Source of the DNA: Madurella fahalii
Taxonomy: Eukaryota > Ascomycota > Sordariomycetes > Sordariales
DNA: 64,000 nt
Direction: 5' to 3'
Assembly (NCBI GenBank): GCA_029876055.1
Contig: CM056876.1
Location: 3,596,001-3,660,000 of the forward strand
The position numbers and the translations under genes are program-made. This document shows positions 36,245 through 47,998 of the stretch, one piece after another (position 1 is the stretch's first letter; each line of letters opens with the position of its first letter). The notes under the pieces are model-generated. The model did not search any database. It saw only the letters and a program-made list of their open reading frames with translations, and was not told where the DNA came from.

Positions 36245-37159
36245 ATGGAGCGGAAAACACACATCCACTCCATCGACAAAACAACAAGACAACAAAACAA
36301 GGGGAGGGACAACGATTGAGAAACCCGACAACAAACCAAGATTCCCAGCAACGCGGCTTGGACCAAAGTAGCAACAAAGACAGGCAGGACTCCCTCTGAT
36401 CAGAGGGAGGCCGCAAAGACAGCTCCCAATGGAGCAAGCAAATAGAAAGAAAGAATTGGTTGAACTGTTGATCCTGATTTTTCCTTGACTGTCGAAGGTC
36501 GACAGTCAGGACAGTCTTAAATACAGAAAAAAAATGGGTCCTCAGTCTGATCACCTGATCCAGCTCGGAGGGCCGGGAACCCGATACTCCGGACCTACAC
36601 TGCCGGACCCGAAGTCCCGGAGTTGTCTTAGAGCGCCATCCGGCCAGTGCACTATTGTGAGGATCAAGAATCCAAGGGTAGTAAGACCAGAGTGTCTGGG
36701 TACAAGCAGTGCACGCGCAACGTAGGAGCAGAGTGCTCGTTAGGGGTCGAGTGGTGGTCTCATTGAACTCTGCCTCCCTCCTAAGCTCTGTCTCCCGCCC
36801 TCCTTCTTATGCCCGTGACAGTATCGCTAGGGCTTACTTCCCCGCTCTGCTGCTTTGTCGTCCTCCTTGCTGGTGCGCTCCTTCGACGCTCATCTGACGC
36901 GCTATTTATGCCATTCCAGCTTAGTGCCGTTGTTGCTTCTGAGGCTCGCTTACGCTGCGGCTCCGAGGCTTCCGGACCGCGCCTCACGCTGGCCCCGCTC
37001 AGCCGGTCCTCACAACTATTCCCCACTTCAACAAGTGTATTGTCGACATTTCCGATACCACTCTGCACTAGGTGTAGAAGCGTATGTGTATCGTAAACGA
37101 CGCTAGGGACATTCTCTGTTTTTACTGCCTGCGAGTTAGGTCGGGAGATAGAACGATAG
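36245..37159. other. About 0.9 kb of unrelated DNA interrupting the recombinase relic
   Basis: The recombinase reading is lost after 36240, and related sequence resumes near 37197. The intervening DNA is GC-richer, not TA-enriched, and holds a perfect 9-bp inverted repeat at 36487-36495/36499-36507, an AAATACA box-like stretch and an A8 run. It could be a later insertion (for example a solo LTR or small element), but I could not define terminal repeats or a target duplication. Confidence 0.45.
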
Positions 37160-38955
37160 GTATGCAGCTTACTAAACGGTTTCTCAGATAACGTCCTTTC
37201 TAACTACCTCTCTCTACTTCTACCTAGGTGCCCTCGGGGAGGTCCTACACTGCTATATATACTCTAACTCGATCAACGTATTTAAGAATAGCTACCAGGC
37301 ATTTCTCTCGGCTAACCTTATAGAGCTCCTAATAGAGGAGGCGGAGTAGGACCGGCCTTTCTTGGCTGCCTAGGGAGACTTCTTTTTCATAGGCGATGAG
37401 GACGCCCTAATCGACCTAACGGCGTACGAGCTTTCTCAATTCGAACTTCGTAACGACATTACAGCGTTTCGCTCGGAAATCGAGAAGGCCACTAGACGTA
37501 AGAGGACTCTGCTACGGGATCGATACAAGGTTTGGATTAGAATACTATCGGCCCTTTAGCTTAATTTTAAAAGAGCCTAGTTTTTTTGACCAGATCGACG
37601 AGTATAGGGCTCGCGGTTTATTAACAGACAGTATCTGCTCTAAAGCCCTTAAAGAGAGGACTATTCTTTCCCTAACCTATAGTGGAGCTGCTATATCCTA
37701 ATTGCTACTAAAACCGTTATCTAGGAAGAACTGCTGTGCCTAAGCTGGCGATATGCCGGTAGACCGGGCAGGCAATATACGATGGATTGAACTTCTTCTA
37801 GATAACCTATATGGAGTAGGGCCTGGCGTAGTAACAAGGGCAGCTGAGTTTCAGTGCCTCCTGTGCGAAGCACCATTTTCCGCCCTCAGCAGTCTTTCTA
37901 GGCATGTCGGGGCAATGCACGAGGACGATTTTTTGCGGCTACTCAAGTGCCCCGCTTATACCGTATATAGGAAGGATATCGAGGTAACAGCCGGCTCGAA
38001 GGCATAGTCTATCCATTACGCAACATTCTACGGCCTAAACTTCACCCCAAAACCTATTACTAAATCCATCCCCTATTTCTGTAGCTCGAGCATTCCACTC
38101 GACATATTCACCAGCTATATGAACTACAAGCACGCAAAGCCAAGTAAGCAGATTTCATATAAGGAATGCGAACATTTACCAAGCATAGACTTGGATAAGT
38201 GGCTTGAGCATCTACAGGCCCACCAGCCGGTTTCGTACCGTCCATTCCAGCGCTGCCGGCTCTGTAATAAAGTTTTCCAGGACGTTCATCGGCATCTCAC
38301 TCGCACGCATAAAAATCGGTTTGAGAAGCCTTTTCGGTACTGTGACTGCGGACGAGATGTGGATAGGCTAGATGCGTATGAAGCGCATGTGCTCGAGTCT
38401 CATACAATGAGGGGGGGAAGTCCTTTGGCGCCATTATATCCTTCAGCAGCATCAACCGGTGAACACCACGAGCACAATAAGCGCGAGCTCAACGCTGCGT
38501 ACGGTACTGACCTTAGCAACAATGACATACTTATCGATACGGCCGGCGATACCGGTCTGGACAACATTGAGACTTTGGAGTTGATTGGTAATTTACTGAA
38601 CCGGATTGATTCACTGGGATGGAGCGGCGGCGAGAGCCTAAGGTGGATGCGGAACTACGAACAAACAATCATGCAGAGCGGATCATCAACAGGCCGTGTG
38701 ACGAAGAACGAAAACAAGCGCAAGGCCGAGGGGACATTAGACCTAGAGAAGGTAAAGAGGCCCAAGCTTTTTCATGAGGTTGACGATACAGACGTGGACA
38801 CAACCGTTAGTGAGGACGGCGGGATGGCGTCAGGCGACATGGATGACGATGGTGATGGCAGTGAATGGGATATGATGATAACAGCAGCTGTTCCTCAGAC
38901 GCCTGGGATGATGATAAAGATCAAGAAACTTTGGCAACCATGTTCCAAGGGCTAA
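37160..38955 (+). pseudogene. DUF3435 recombinase relic, C-terminal part with C2H2 zinc fingers
   Basis: Continuation of the relic. FLTTSLYFYLGALGEVLH followed by IYSNSINVFKNSYQ (from about 37197) and DLTAYELSQFELRNDITAF (about 37410-37470) read in one frame broken by TAG stops. After a frame change, 37753-38955 is a single frame with only one TAG (38005-38007). It encodes three zinc-finger-like units: CLLC...H...H near 37858-37920, CRLCNKVF...HRHLTRTH near 38263-38310, and YCDCG...H...SH near 38339-38403. The acidic tail (DMDDDGDGSEWDMM) ends at 38955. The last 837 nt (38119-38955) are an intact 278-codon frame and could be expressed, but more probably are the best-preserved piece of the dead recombinase. 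C2H2 tails are common in this family. Confidence 0.65.
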
Positions 38956-40216
38956 TAGAAGCGGCAGCGCGCAAGAGGGCGACCGCTGACCACGTTAGTT
39001 TCGTTTCGCAGGCACCTAGTAGCCGGCTGCGGCCACGTGCCCGGCTCAACAGCCATGTTCATCCCGGTGCTGCTATTAATACGCCGGGTAGGTGAGGCTA
39101 CCTCGGGCATAACCACGTGGGGGAGCCGAGAAAGTCACTTAAACAAGATGTGTCGAACATGGTTGTTAGTTTGCCTTTCATCGTAGCTCAACGCGGATTA
39201 CCCTTCCTTACATGATGCCAGCTGTGGTGGGGTCTCCAATACGATACTATACATAGTTACGGGCTGTCGGAATAATGTCGAGCCGGACGTAAACAAAGCA
39301 CAACGTCTGAGGTGGCCGGGCTTTTCGGTGCACTAGCCCAGCTGCACCGAGTTACGCCGACGTATAGCTAGGGGAAGAGCGAGGCCGAAGCATTAGCCGA
39401 AGGTAGAGCAGATACGCGATGGCAAGAGCCTCAACCAGCTTGTAGATACCCTCAGGCAGCCCAGGCAGCGCCGCAATCTTGGTGAAATGGTCAGACAAGG
39501 GTCTAGATAACCAAGGACAGTGAAAATTGCTTTGAACAGGGTTTGTAGGGACCGCAAATGTAAATAAATTCGCTTCTCGATGGTGATAGGTCGGATCGCG
39601 GCGGATTTCGCCGATTACATCAGCAATATCGTTCCACGATAAGTCTATCTTATCAGACTTGAATTAGCGGCCTGAGGCAGCCCTTCAATAGTGCTCCATG
39701 TGTGCACCACAGGTGCTACCTGGTGCTCCCCTGGTGTTCCGTCAACAATATAGCCCCTTCAATCTGACACAAGAGGAGAGTTCAGATGAGATATGTAGGC
39801 CGCAGGGGGATGGTGTCCATGACTGTCTGCCGCTCGGAACTACGGTCTCAAATATATTACAAGAATTGGCGCCAGCGGAAGAAGGAAACTGCGGCGCCAT
39901 TGAACAGGACATTGATTAACTTGCTCGGCCTGCGCTAGAAACAACAATTGAACCTCGACGGGGACCGTCGTCATAGTTGATTGGTTAGATGGCTATCTAC
40001 GATATATATGTCGGGTATCGTCGTCTCTACGATGATCCTCGCCGGCTGGTGTCTTTAATCAACCTGACCCTTCATTCGAATCGCATAGACCACGCAATGG
40101 GGTGTCTGGTTCCCAAGTTTAACATCGAAGGTGTTTTGAGTTCTAGCAGGAAACGATGCAATTCTGACTACTTTATACATGACTGTCTAATGCAGAGGTG
40201 TGTATTCCCCTAGAAA
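38956..40216. other. Intergenic DNA
   Basis: Right flank of the recombinase relic up to the glutathione transferase. Random short frames only. No gene or RNA seen. Confidence 0.5.
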
Positions 40217-41216
40217 TCAGGCCTCGGCATCCCTCTTCATGCTTTCTGCAATCCATTTCACAGTGGGCTCAGAAATTTTGTTCATCTCCTCATCTGTCAT
40301 CTTGTTGGCGGCGAGGTACTTATTCGGCCCCGGAATATTGGCACCTTTCTGGAAGCCTGGACGCTCAAGCAATCCCCAGAACCACTTAGAAACGTTCGGG
40401 AACTCTTCTATAGCGCGTAATCCAGCGTACCCTAAAGCGGGTTAATGAAGATATTTCATAGTGTATGCGCATTGGTCGATACTTACTGGTCGCAGAAACC
40501 CACGGCCAAATGGCTATATCGGCGATCGTGAGACGATCACCGACCAAAAAACTGGGCCCTTTCTTCTCTAGATGACCATCTAGAACTCGAAGCAAGCGGC
40601 GGCTCTCATTGACGAAACGGTCGATCGAATACTGGTGGACTCCTACCGCGGAACCTGTGGGAAACGTCAGACGGGGTTCCCGACCTTCCGCGATGTTCTC
40701 TTACGTACGAGTGAAGAAGTTAGACTGGCCCAGCATAGGTCCGACGCCACCCATCTGCCACATTAACTACGGAAGAGTTAGCCGGAGGTATTTCACCCAG
40801 ATAAGCCAGGCCTATTAGGATATTTCGATCCCTTACCCAGCTAATTGTCTCCCAGTGCTCCTTGGTCCCGTAGGGATAAGAAATCAGGTGGTTCTTGTCG
40901 TATGTCGCCACCAGGTACTCCAGTATAGCTCCCGACTCGAAGATCTTGAGCTCCACGCCGTCGGCTGTTTTGTCGGTGATGGCCGGGATACGCCCATTGG
41001 GGTTAATCTCAGTAAACCACGGCTCCTTTTGTTCGTTCTTGAATATATCGATTTGTACCAGCTGTATGGTATGTCAGGTTCGTCACTCGGCCGGGAGAAA
41101 AGAAATTGTCACGACAGTACCTTGTACTCAAGCCCAAGCTCCTCCAGAGCGATGTGGATTTTCAATCCGTTAGGCGTGCCCTCGCTGTACGCAGTGATAT
41201 TGGTCTTGGTCGTCAT
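40217..41216 (-). CDS. Ure2-like glutathione S-transferase
   Basis: A cytosolic thiol transferase of 253 residues. Exons on the minus strand are 41216-41121, 41061-40837, 40766-40709, 40654-40487 and 40431-40217, summing to 762 nt. The thioredoxin-fold N-domain reads ITAYSEGTPNGLKIHIALEELGLEYK, then WFTEINPNGRIPAITD (the cis-Pro of the glutathione site) and the ESGAILEYL motif. The helical C-domain contains LMWQMGGVGPMLGQ and the structural GDRLTIADIAIWPWV (N-capping Asp). Ser or Asn in place of Tyr at the catalytic position is typical of the Ure2p/nu class. Exon 3 is only 58 nt and its donor is GTACGT; a GTAAGA four bases on gives the wrong phase. It shares its upstream region with the divergent transcription-factor-domain gene. 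Confidence 0.9.
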
Positions 41217-42088
41217 CTTGAAATGCCGGCTCGCTCGCTTCAGGGCATCAAGATGTGGCGGATATTTGTGCAGTGGGAGGTTTCGACGAGAATTCCTGAG
41301 TGCCAGAACTATGAATACAAATACTTCAAACATCATACGTCCTGCTTAATAATGTGTCAAAATGGTCCAAGTCTCCGCAGAACGTTTGCCTGCAGTCTGA
41401 CAAATTGGACGGCACGGTCGGATTTGCGTCTCGATTAATAATGAAAGGGCTGGACGCCAGGAGCCGGGCCGAGCCCGTCCTCAGTACCTGATGATGAATT
41501 GATCTCTTCCGTACGAGACAAAGCAAAAGCCTCAGTCTAAGTAGCTGTAAGATCCCAGGGACCTGATGCCCGATAAAGAAAAAGTGCATGACTCAAGTCT
41601 AAAAATCCACCGGTTTTTCAGCTTGCTGTAAGATCACGAGGAAGGCATTGGTCGGCGGGGGGGGCCCGTGGATCGGGTTTGACTTGGTTTGAGGGCTATC
41701 TGCCTGCGAGAAAGTACAGGCAGCATGGGCGTATGACCGCCATTAGGTGTTTTTTCTGGGCGGGTGATATCAGCCTGCGTCTAAAAGTATGTAGTAGTTC
41801 CTGCAAGATGCCAGGGACCAAATGCCTAATCAGGGAAAGCCCTAACAACACCCCTCGGAACCGGGGTGGCACGTGGGCGGATTCGGCGCGGAGGCGGGCG
41901 TGGAGACGATAGGGAGGACTTCGAATCTCCGATGATGACTAAGGACTTGTAACGATGGTTCATCCGCAGCACCAAGAAGCAATCTCATTGGGGGGTCTCC
42001 GTAGGTCTCTTTTTTCCTCCCTCTCTCTGCCTTCCTTCGGCCTTTGCCTCCCATGCCCCTTGTCACTCCCCAGCGCCATACCACCACC
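41217..42088. promoter_or_regulatory. Divergent promoter region with a degenerate direct repeat
   Basis: 872 bp between the glutathione transferase and transcription-factor-domain starts. Two related segments, about 41541-41581 and 41797-41837, share a CTGYAAGAT.CCAGGGACC core followed by an ATGCC element, in the same orientation and about 256 bp apart. A G8 run lies near 41656. Their role is unknown. Confidence 0.5.
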
Positions 42089-43657
42089 ATGAGCCCCTCC
42101 AAGCAGCAACGACTCCTCTGGGTGCACTCCACCGAACCGACAGGTGTTCGCCGTCGTGATAAGCCCACCATGACGAAAATCCGTCGCCATATCATGGAAG
42201 ACATCGGAATATCACGACGCAAGCCCCAACGAAATCCGCAGTTCGTCATCGAAATTGGGTCTCCTCCTGCGTTTGCCAATCACCCGGAGGTGAACTCTCT
42301 CTTGCCGCCATTCTGGAGCCAGGATCCACTCAGCGTTCTGGAACAACAGTGGCAAATGGACACCTTCTCGGCGTACGGACTATCTTTATTGGCTGCCGAG
42401 GGCAAAAGACTACTCTGCAATGCGGATGCATTGACTTCCGAGGGTTTCTCATTCCCGTTTGCTTTCACATCGTCCGCATTCCTCCGCCACTTCAGGGCCA
42501 TCTTCTCCGACCCGTCCGTGCTCAAAGGAATCTACCACCAGTCATCTGCGAAGATCAGAGTCATGGCATTAGAACGCTCCTTGGGGACAATCTCGTGCAT
42601 AGAGGCGACTTTGGCTAATCCTAGCTTTGATCTGGCGACAGCGGATCGTGTCATTTACGCCGTCCTGTCAGTCATTTGTTACAATGTAAGTGGAACGCAT
42701 GGCTTGTACCGTCACTTTAGCTGTCACTGATGATCGTTCCGCTAGCTCTTGAGCCTCGAGTTTGATCAAGCACGTGTCCATTTGGAAGGCCTTGGAGGTT
42801 TGATTGCTGCCAGAGGCGAGATACAGTCTCTGAAGGATAACAATGAGCTGAGATTGATGATTTTCTGGTACGGCTAATCGGATTAGTCCTTCGGTTGTAG
42901 CTAATATCCGGGTCCAAGGGTCGACGTCGCGATATGCTTGCTGTTCAACACGAGCCCACGATATTCGCTGCCCCTGGACCTCACCCCGGCAATGTTCCAC
43001 ACGGACCCATCAAAGGGTTTACCGATACCGCTCTCGAGAATTCTTGCGGCTGCCGAAGCTGAAGTCGGGGTGCAGTTGACTCACATCTCGGTTTACGTAG
43101 CCGGCTTGAGCGAAGTAGCCATCACCATTGAGTCAGAACTGGCTGCGAGAGGGAATGCCTTGTGGAATGATGAGATCTTTCTGGGGTTACGAATCAACCC
43201 CCTGGCGCATCGTTTGTTTGACCGCGCAGGACGAACTACCAGATTTTCTTCTCACTTGGATCAGACCTTGGAATCCATACGGCTAGGGGTCATCATTTGG
43301 ATTATCTGGACGAAACGCATGTGTCGATCATGGCCCGGTTCTCCCATGGCATACGTACCAGAGTTGCTGGACATGCTCAGTGTGGGGTCCAGCTGGGCGG
43401 CAAACACCGCCTCGGGTGCTTCGGATGACATCCTGTCTGTGAGGCTCTGGCTCAGTGTTCTCTGCGGTATTGCGTCTTGTCACGGATCGCGCGAACGAGA
43501 AACTGCTATAAGCCTGATTGCAGAAGATATGCATCGACTAAACCGAAAAGAATGGAGCGAGGTCATGGTGCGTGTACGGCAGATGCCCTGGATCAGCTCC
43601 TTTGAGACACCCTTGGCCGAAGTAAGGAGCCATGTCCAATCACTTCATGTATCATAA
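42089..43657 (+). CDS. Fungal-specific transcription factor domain protein without a visible Zn2Cys6 motif
   Basis: A 485-residue nuclear-type protein. Exons are 42089-42685, 42746-42867 and 42919-43657. The N-terminus is basic (RRRDKPTMTKIRRHIMEDIG then SRRKPQR), a segment that commonly precedes the fungal transcription factor (DUF3468-type) helical domain covering most of the protein. No CxxCxxxxxxC cluster is present, so direct DNA binding is doubtful. The second start candidate, at 42089, has a good context (CACCATGAG) and is preferred to an in-frame ATG at 42044. The 5' side faces the glutathione transferase gene; the NmrA-like gene follows on the same strand. Whether the three form a functional set is not shown. 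Confidence 0.78.
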
Positions 43658-44170
43658 TAGCCGCATTTTACTTGGTAGCTTCTTGGGAAATAGATCGGAA
43701 CTTCTCACCAAAGACGATAACTAGAAAGGAATCTTCTTTTTTTAAGCACTATCCAGCTTTACTATCATCAACACAGCAAGATAACCCAATGATGGACATA
43801 TTACCCATGCCCATGGACACAAAAACTGAGCAGCAGAGATGCACAGTATACTAGAAAGGAATGGGTGAGCTTAAAAGGGGTCCTCGAGTCGTAAGGGAGG
43901 TCACACGCAACGTCCCAGAAATCTGGCGCCAGGAAAGTAAAACCGCGGATGGTGTGGGTACTTTGATTTATAATCGCGCCTAGTTGTGGTGTTCCTAATT
44001 ATTAAGCCATTAACTAAATATAAGAAACGATACACCTGCTCCTCTAGTCAATTTCGATCTCGTCCCTCAAATACTCGGATTATACTCTTAGAGACCCCTT
44101 GTCTGACATCTCGAATCTACATTTCTCATCTCGATTCTAATACGGCTGCGTAGCTAGCCTTGTACTAAAC
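43658..44170. other. Intergenic DNA
   Basis: Promoter side of the NmrA-like gene. AT-rich at 43970-44060. No gene seen. Confidence 0.6.
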
Positions 44171-45412
44171 ATGTCGACATCCTCAAGTCATCCAAGAGTC
44201 ATCGTCGTCCTTGGAGCCACGGGACACCAAGGCGGTGGCGTAGTTCGAGCATTGCTCAAGTCCAAATCGTGGATCGTCCGAGCTGGCACTCGCAACCCGG
44301 GCTCATCCAAGGCCCAGAAGCTCCTGGCCGAAGAGCAAAACGATGATGGCCGGTTGGAGGTTGTCGCCGCACACGTGTACGATATCGAAACTCTGCGAAA
44401 GGCCTTTGCTGGCGCCTATGGAGTTTTCGCCATTACCAGCGAGTCGCATCCTGACAAGGAGATAGTTGATGAAGAGGAGATGCAGCACGAAATCGAGGCC
44501 GGACGAAACATTGTTCTCGCCGCCAAGGAGTGCAATGTTCAACATTTTGTATTCAGCAGCCTGCCTGACATGATGCAGGCCACGTCTGGCCAGTTTCCTA
44601 AGCTCTACCACATGAACAACAAGCATGCCGTCGAGAAGATCGCCAGAGAAGAGCTCCCAGGAAGAGTCACTTGTCTCATACCGGGTTTCTTCTACACGAA
44701 TCTACAATGGCGACAGTATTGCCGACGCCAAGGTATGTCGAGCTACACCTCATCTGACCTTCCCCCCCATAACCCAAAGAGATTGTTTCTATCGAAAACA
44801 TAAGAAAGAAACTAAACTGGCTTTCTCTCCCACTTCTACATGGCGTAGAGGACGGCGTAGCTAGGTTCTGCTACCCAATTCCGTCGGACCAGGTGACCCA
44901 GTGGACAGATCCAGAATATGACATGGGCGCTTTCGCAGCAAGTGAGTTCAGCATCCCATCTCGATACCAAGAGGACGGAAAAAACGTAGCGGCGATGAGA
45001 CAAGAACGGGTCTCCTAACGTGTGGTTTTTGTCTAATCATGCCTGTTATAAAACAGAAGTATTCGACTTGGGTATCGATCGGACGCGCGGCAAGACGTAC
45101 CTCGTCATGAGCCCCCGGGTCACGCCGCAGGAGATGGCAGAGACCTTCACGAGAGTCACTGGGCAGCCAGCCATCCACTCCCCAACATCAGCTGAAGAGT
45201 TTGCCGATTTGACGGCTCTATTTGTCGGACCACCTTTTAAAGAGGACGCCAGGCAGATGATGCAATGGGCCGCCATCGCTCCAAAGAGCAAGGTCGCCTA
45301 CGGGGCTCTGGATCCACAGGTAGACCGCTCCGCTGAGGAACTTGGACTGGTTGCTAGCTCATTCGAAGCGTGGCTAAAGAGGAGCGGCTGGACAGGACCG
45401 GATCGTGGGTAA
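44171..45412 (+). CDS. NmrA-like family NAD(P)-binding protein
   Basis: A Rossmann-fold protein of 336 residues related to the nitrogen-metabolite repressor NmrA and to atypical short-chain reductases. Exons are 44171-44732, 44849-44941 and 45057-45412. The dinucleotide motif is VLGATGHQGGGVVRAL (GxxGxxG, about 14-29), followed by RAGTRNP, which is expected to contact the cofactor phosphate. The middle region VQHFVFSSLPDM and NNKHAVEKIAREE (about 120-160) matches NmrA-like proteins. The catalytic Tyr-Lys pair of reductases is not evident. A redox-sensing or regulatory role is inferred from the family only. All splice sites are GT-AG; both introns lie in phase 1. Confidence 0.88.
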
Positions 45413-46418
45413 ATGGCGTCAAGCTAGCGCCAGTTTTTCTTGGACAAAACAGCGACGGCTGAGAATATGAAGATGATTGTTGCAAAGAATTCATGAAGTC
45501 TGTTGTCAGATTGAAGGGATATTTTTCTTACACACAATTGAGAGCATCAGGGCATGAAGCTCAGCGGCAGCAGAATCAGCATCATCATTTTGATTCCCCG
45601 TGCGAAAGATCTGCAAGGTTGAGAGACCTGTCATGTTATGTTGTCTCGTATTCAAGGGACATGAATCCTCCCGTTTCTGTTTTCAGCATCTGTCTGCCTG
45701 CTGTCCTGACGATTGCGAAACTAGGCATAGGTAACAGGGGCGGGGCTCCTCTACTCATACGCCCACCGTCACACGCCAATTCGACGCTGTGAAGAGGGGC
45801 GAGCGCGAGCGGGATGGGTCTTTGATCGGCGACTAATGGAATTGGGGCGCCTGCGTGGGATTAGACTACAATCCAGGAGGATCTCGTCGGCTGCGATCGA
45901 GACTTGCGGCGGGCTTGTGCGAGCTCGGCGCGCATTTTCCACGCAATCCCATTCGTTAGACTCAGCCCGTCCCTACAAGATATATCTGGGGGGTAACGTC
46001 TCCAGACGGCACTAAAGGAAGCTGCCGTTTTAGCTGCATCCGTTTTAGTGACTTAACCCTAACCCTGATATTACAAAATACTGTTCGGTCTTTCCGGCAC
46101 CAGATGCATCCCATCTTCCAGAACTCACCATCCTATTTCTTGGGCTCTAGGGCTTCCAAATTCGGCATACTTTACACCTACGACCATGATACACTGGAAA
46201 ACTCGGGATCCCGTCCGCTCTCCCTTAGATAAGCTTGTGAGGGCCAGACTAGTAGTTGGGTCGATGACGACCAGCGAATCCCCTGGTGTTGTATGTAATT
46301 TTTTTTCATTTCGATTTTTTCAATTCGGAAAAGCCTTTTGCATAAATTCTTCTCATTCATGTTACTGGGATTAAGGAAAGAAATTGCCATGCAACGCATT
46401 TAAAACTTTCCAATACTG
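45413..46418. other. Intergenic DNA
   Basis: About 1 kb between the NmrA-like gene and the nested transposon. It contains two telomere-like CCCTAA units at 46053-46066. No gene seen. Confidence 0.55.
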
Positions 46419-46420
46419 TA

Positions 46421-46465
46421 TTTGATAAGCGAGTGCACCAGACAAGCGAATGCACCACTTTCTAC
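46421..46465 (+). repeat. Left terminal inverted repeat of the pogo-like element
   Basis: 45 bp starting TTTGATAAGCGAGTGCACC. It contains two near-identical direct copies of AAGCGARTGCACCA, probably transposase binding sites. Confidence 0.9.
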
Positions 46466-46521
46466 CAACCAACAACAACTATCTTCAATTGCAACACATC
46501 AACACTACGAACCAACTACAA

Positions 46522-47146
46522 TTACATCAGAAACAGCTGAATCAGACCCTTCTGCAACCTCTTGGCACGTACGGGCATTATAGCCAGGTTTGCCGCACAC
46601 ACCACAGCACCGAACCTTCGTACGACCCCCCCTTGCACCACTACCATCCTGCTCCTTTTCTTGCGCCACCTCCCCCGCCACGGCCTCCTGGCCTGATTGA
46701 TTCTATACATCTTGTACTACAAGCGATCCTCTATGCTATACGCATGTTCTTTTAGCTCTCCGGCGCTTACTTAGTGCCTCGTTGGCCTTGCGGAGCGCAG
46801 AAACCTCTAACCGAAGGAGGGTCACCTCGTGCATTATAGCCGTTGTACTTTTCGTAAGCTGGTCCACAGCAGCCAACATCGACGTCGGGGAGCTATTTTG
46901 GTAGTTGGCAATGTAAGTCTTAATAAGCGTTGACTGCGTATTAGCTTCTTAAGGGTTGTATAGCGTCTAGAATACCCAAGGTTATAGTATGCCGGCCCGC
47001 GAATTTAAGGGTGTCGGTGTACGAAGCCGCATATCTAGCTTAGAAAGCACCCTCTCTGGATCGTACAGCACAAGGCCAGCACCTCTGAAGCCACCCTATA
47101 TGTTCTTCTCCGTCATAGAGGCGAAGAAGGCTTCGCGGAAGCCACA
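46522..47146 (-). pseudogene. pogo-family transposase, C-terminal part beyond the LTR insertion
   Basis: Joining 50306 to 47146 across the insertion restores one continuous minus-strand reading. CGFREAFFASMTEKNI is followed by a TAG where relatives have Gln. Then come GGFRGAGLVLYDPERVLSKL, LRTPTPL, SSPTSMLAAVDQL and a basic tail (LRKANEALSKRRRAKR), the standard C-terminus of fungal pogo transposases. It contains several TAG stops and is non-functional. Confidence 0.8.
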
Positions 47147-47151
47147 GAGGA

Positions 47152-47366
47152 TGTCAGGTGCAGGAGGGTGTCAGGTGCAGGCGGGGCACTGCCAGGGTCA
47201 GGGGCCTATAAATTACCGGCTTCGCCGGAAGTTTTGGAACGTTCAGAGTTCAACACTGTCACCTACCACCTCCTTAGAAGCGATAGCTGCGCAGACGCCG
47301 CTCCTTCAATGCGAATCATCCTTTCACTCTCCTTTTCTCACAGCAATCCCAATTTTCGATCTGACA
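47152..47366. repeat. Left LTR
   Basis: 215 bp, TGTCAG...CTGACA ends. It opens with a doubled TGTCAGGTGCAGG motif and contains CCTATAAATTA, a possible TATA element, near 47205-47215. Confidence 0.88.
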
Positions 47367-47998
47367 CGTTGAACTCTCTACCCTCAGGGCAGGAGACCGT
47401 CAGGAGATTCGCTTGAAGGAGCGCGCAGCTTACGAATAGCGACTTCTTAGCTTAGAAGCTATTACAGACGTTGCGCAGTCCCTGCATCCCTTTTACGCTT
47501 TCTGCCACCGCCAGTACTACGATCTTCGCTTCTTCGAAGCACCTTAGATGCAGCGACTACACCAGAGAACAAGAGAGCTTGGGAGCACCTTCGAAGATTC
47601 AGCCAGCCTACCGAGCATCAAGATGACGTTATTTGCAAAGTTCAGCTACCAAGCTACGCAGCTACCCCGCATGCGCTAGGACCACGCAAAAATGTAAGAG
47701 AAGAAAGATGATGTAATGTAAGAAGCAGTTCCTTCAATCGTCGAGTGACGTACTATTTAGTCAGGCCTGACTACTTTCTGTTTCGATTATCCAAGTGCTT
47801 GCAGTAGGGCAGTATACTGCCTATGATTAGCTTACGTCTAGGAGCTACGTTATTGCTGCTTGAGAGCCGTAAGAAGTCCTGTGCAGGAGGGAGCCCCTCT
47901 GCTAGGCAGGATTGAGTTCGCTGCTTGAGAGCTGCGAGAAATCCTTGAGAGCTGTAAGAAGTCCTATAGAGGGAGACCCTCTATTAGGCAAGATCTGC

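Noticed and set aside
46053..46066. Telomere-like TTAACCCTAACCCT
   Set aside because: Only two units; the same short motif occurs elsewhere by chance (near 34677 and inside the coding region at about 16540). Not evidence of an old chromosome end.
46450..46755. 101-codon plus-strand frame MHHFLPTNNN
   Set aside because: Begins in the left terminal repeat of the pogo element and is antisense to the transposase C-terminus.
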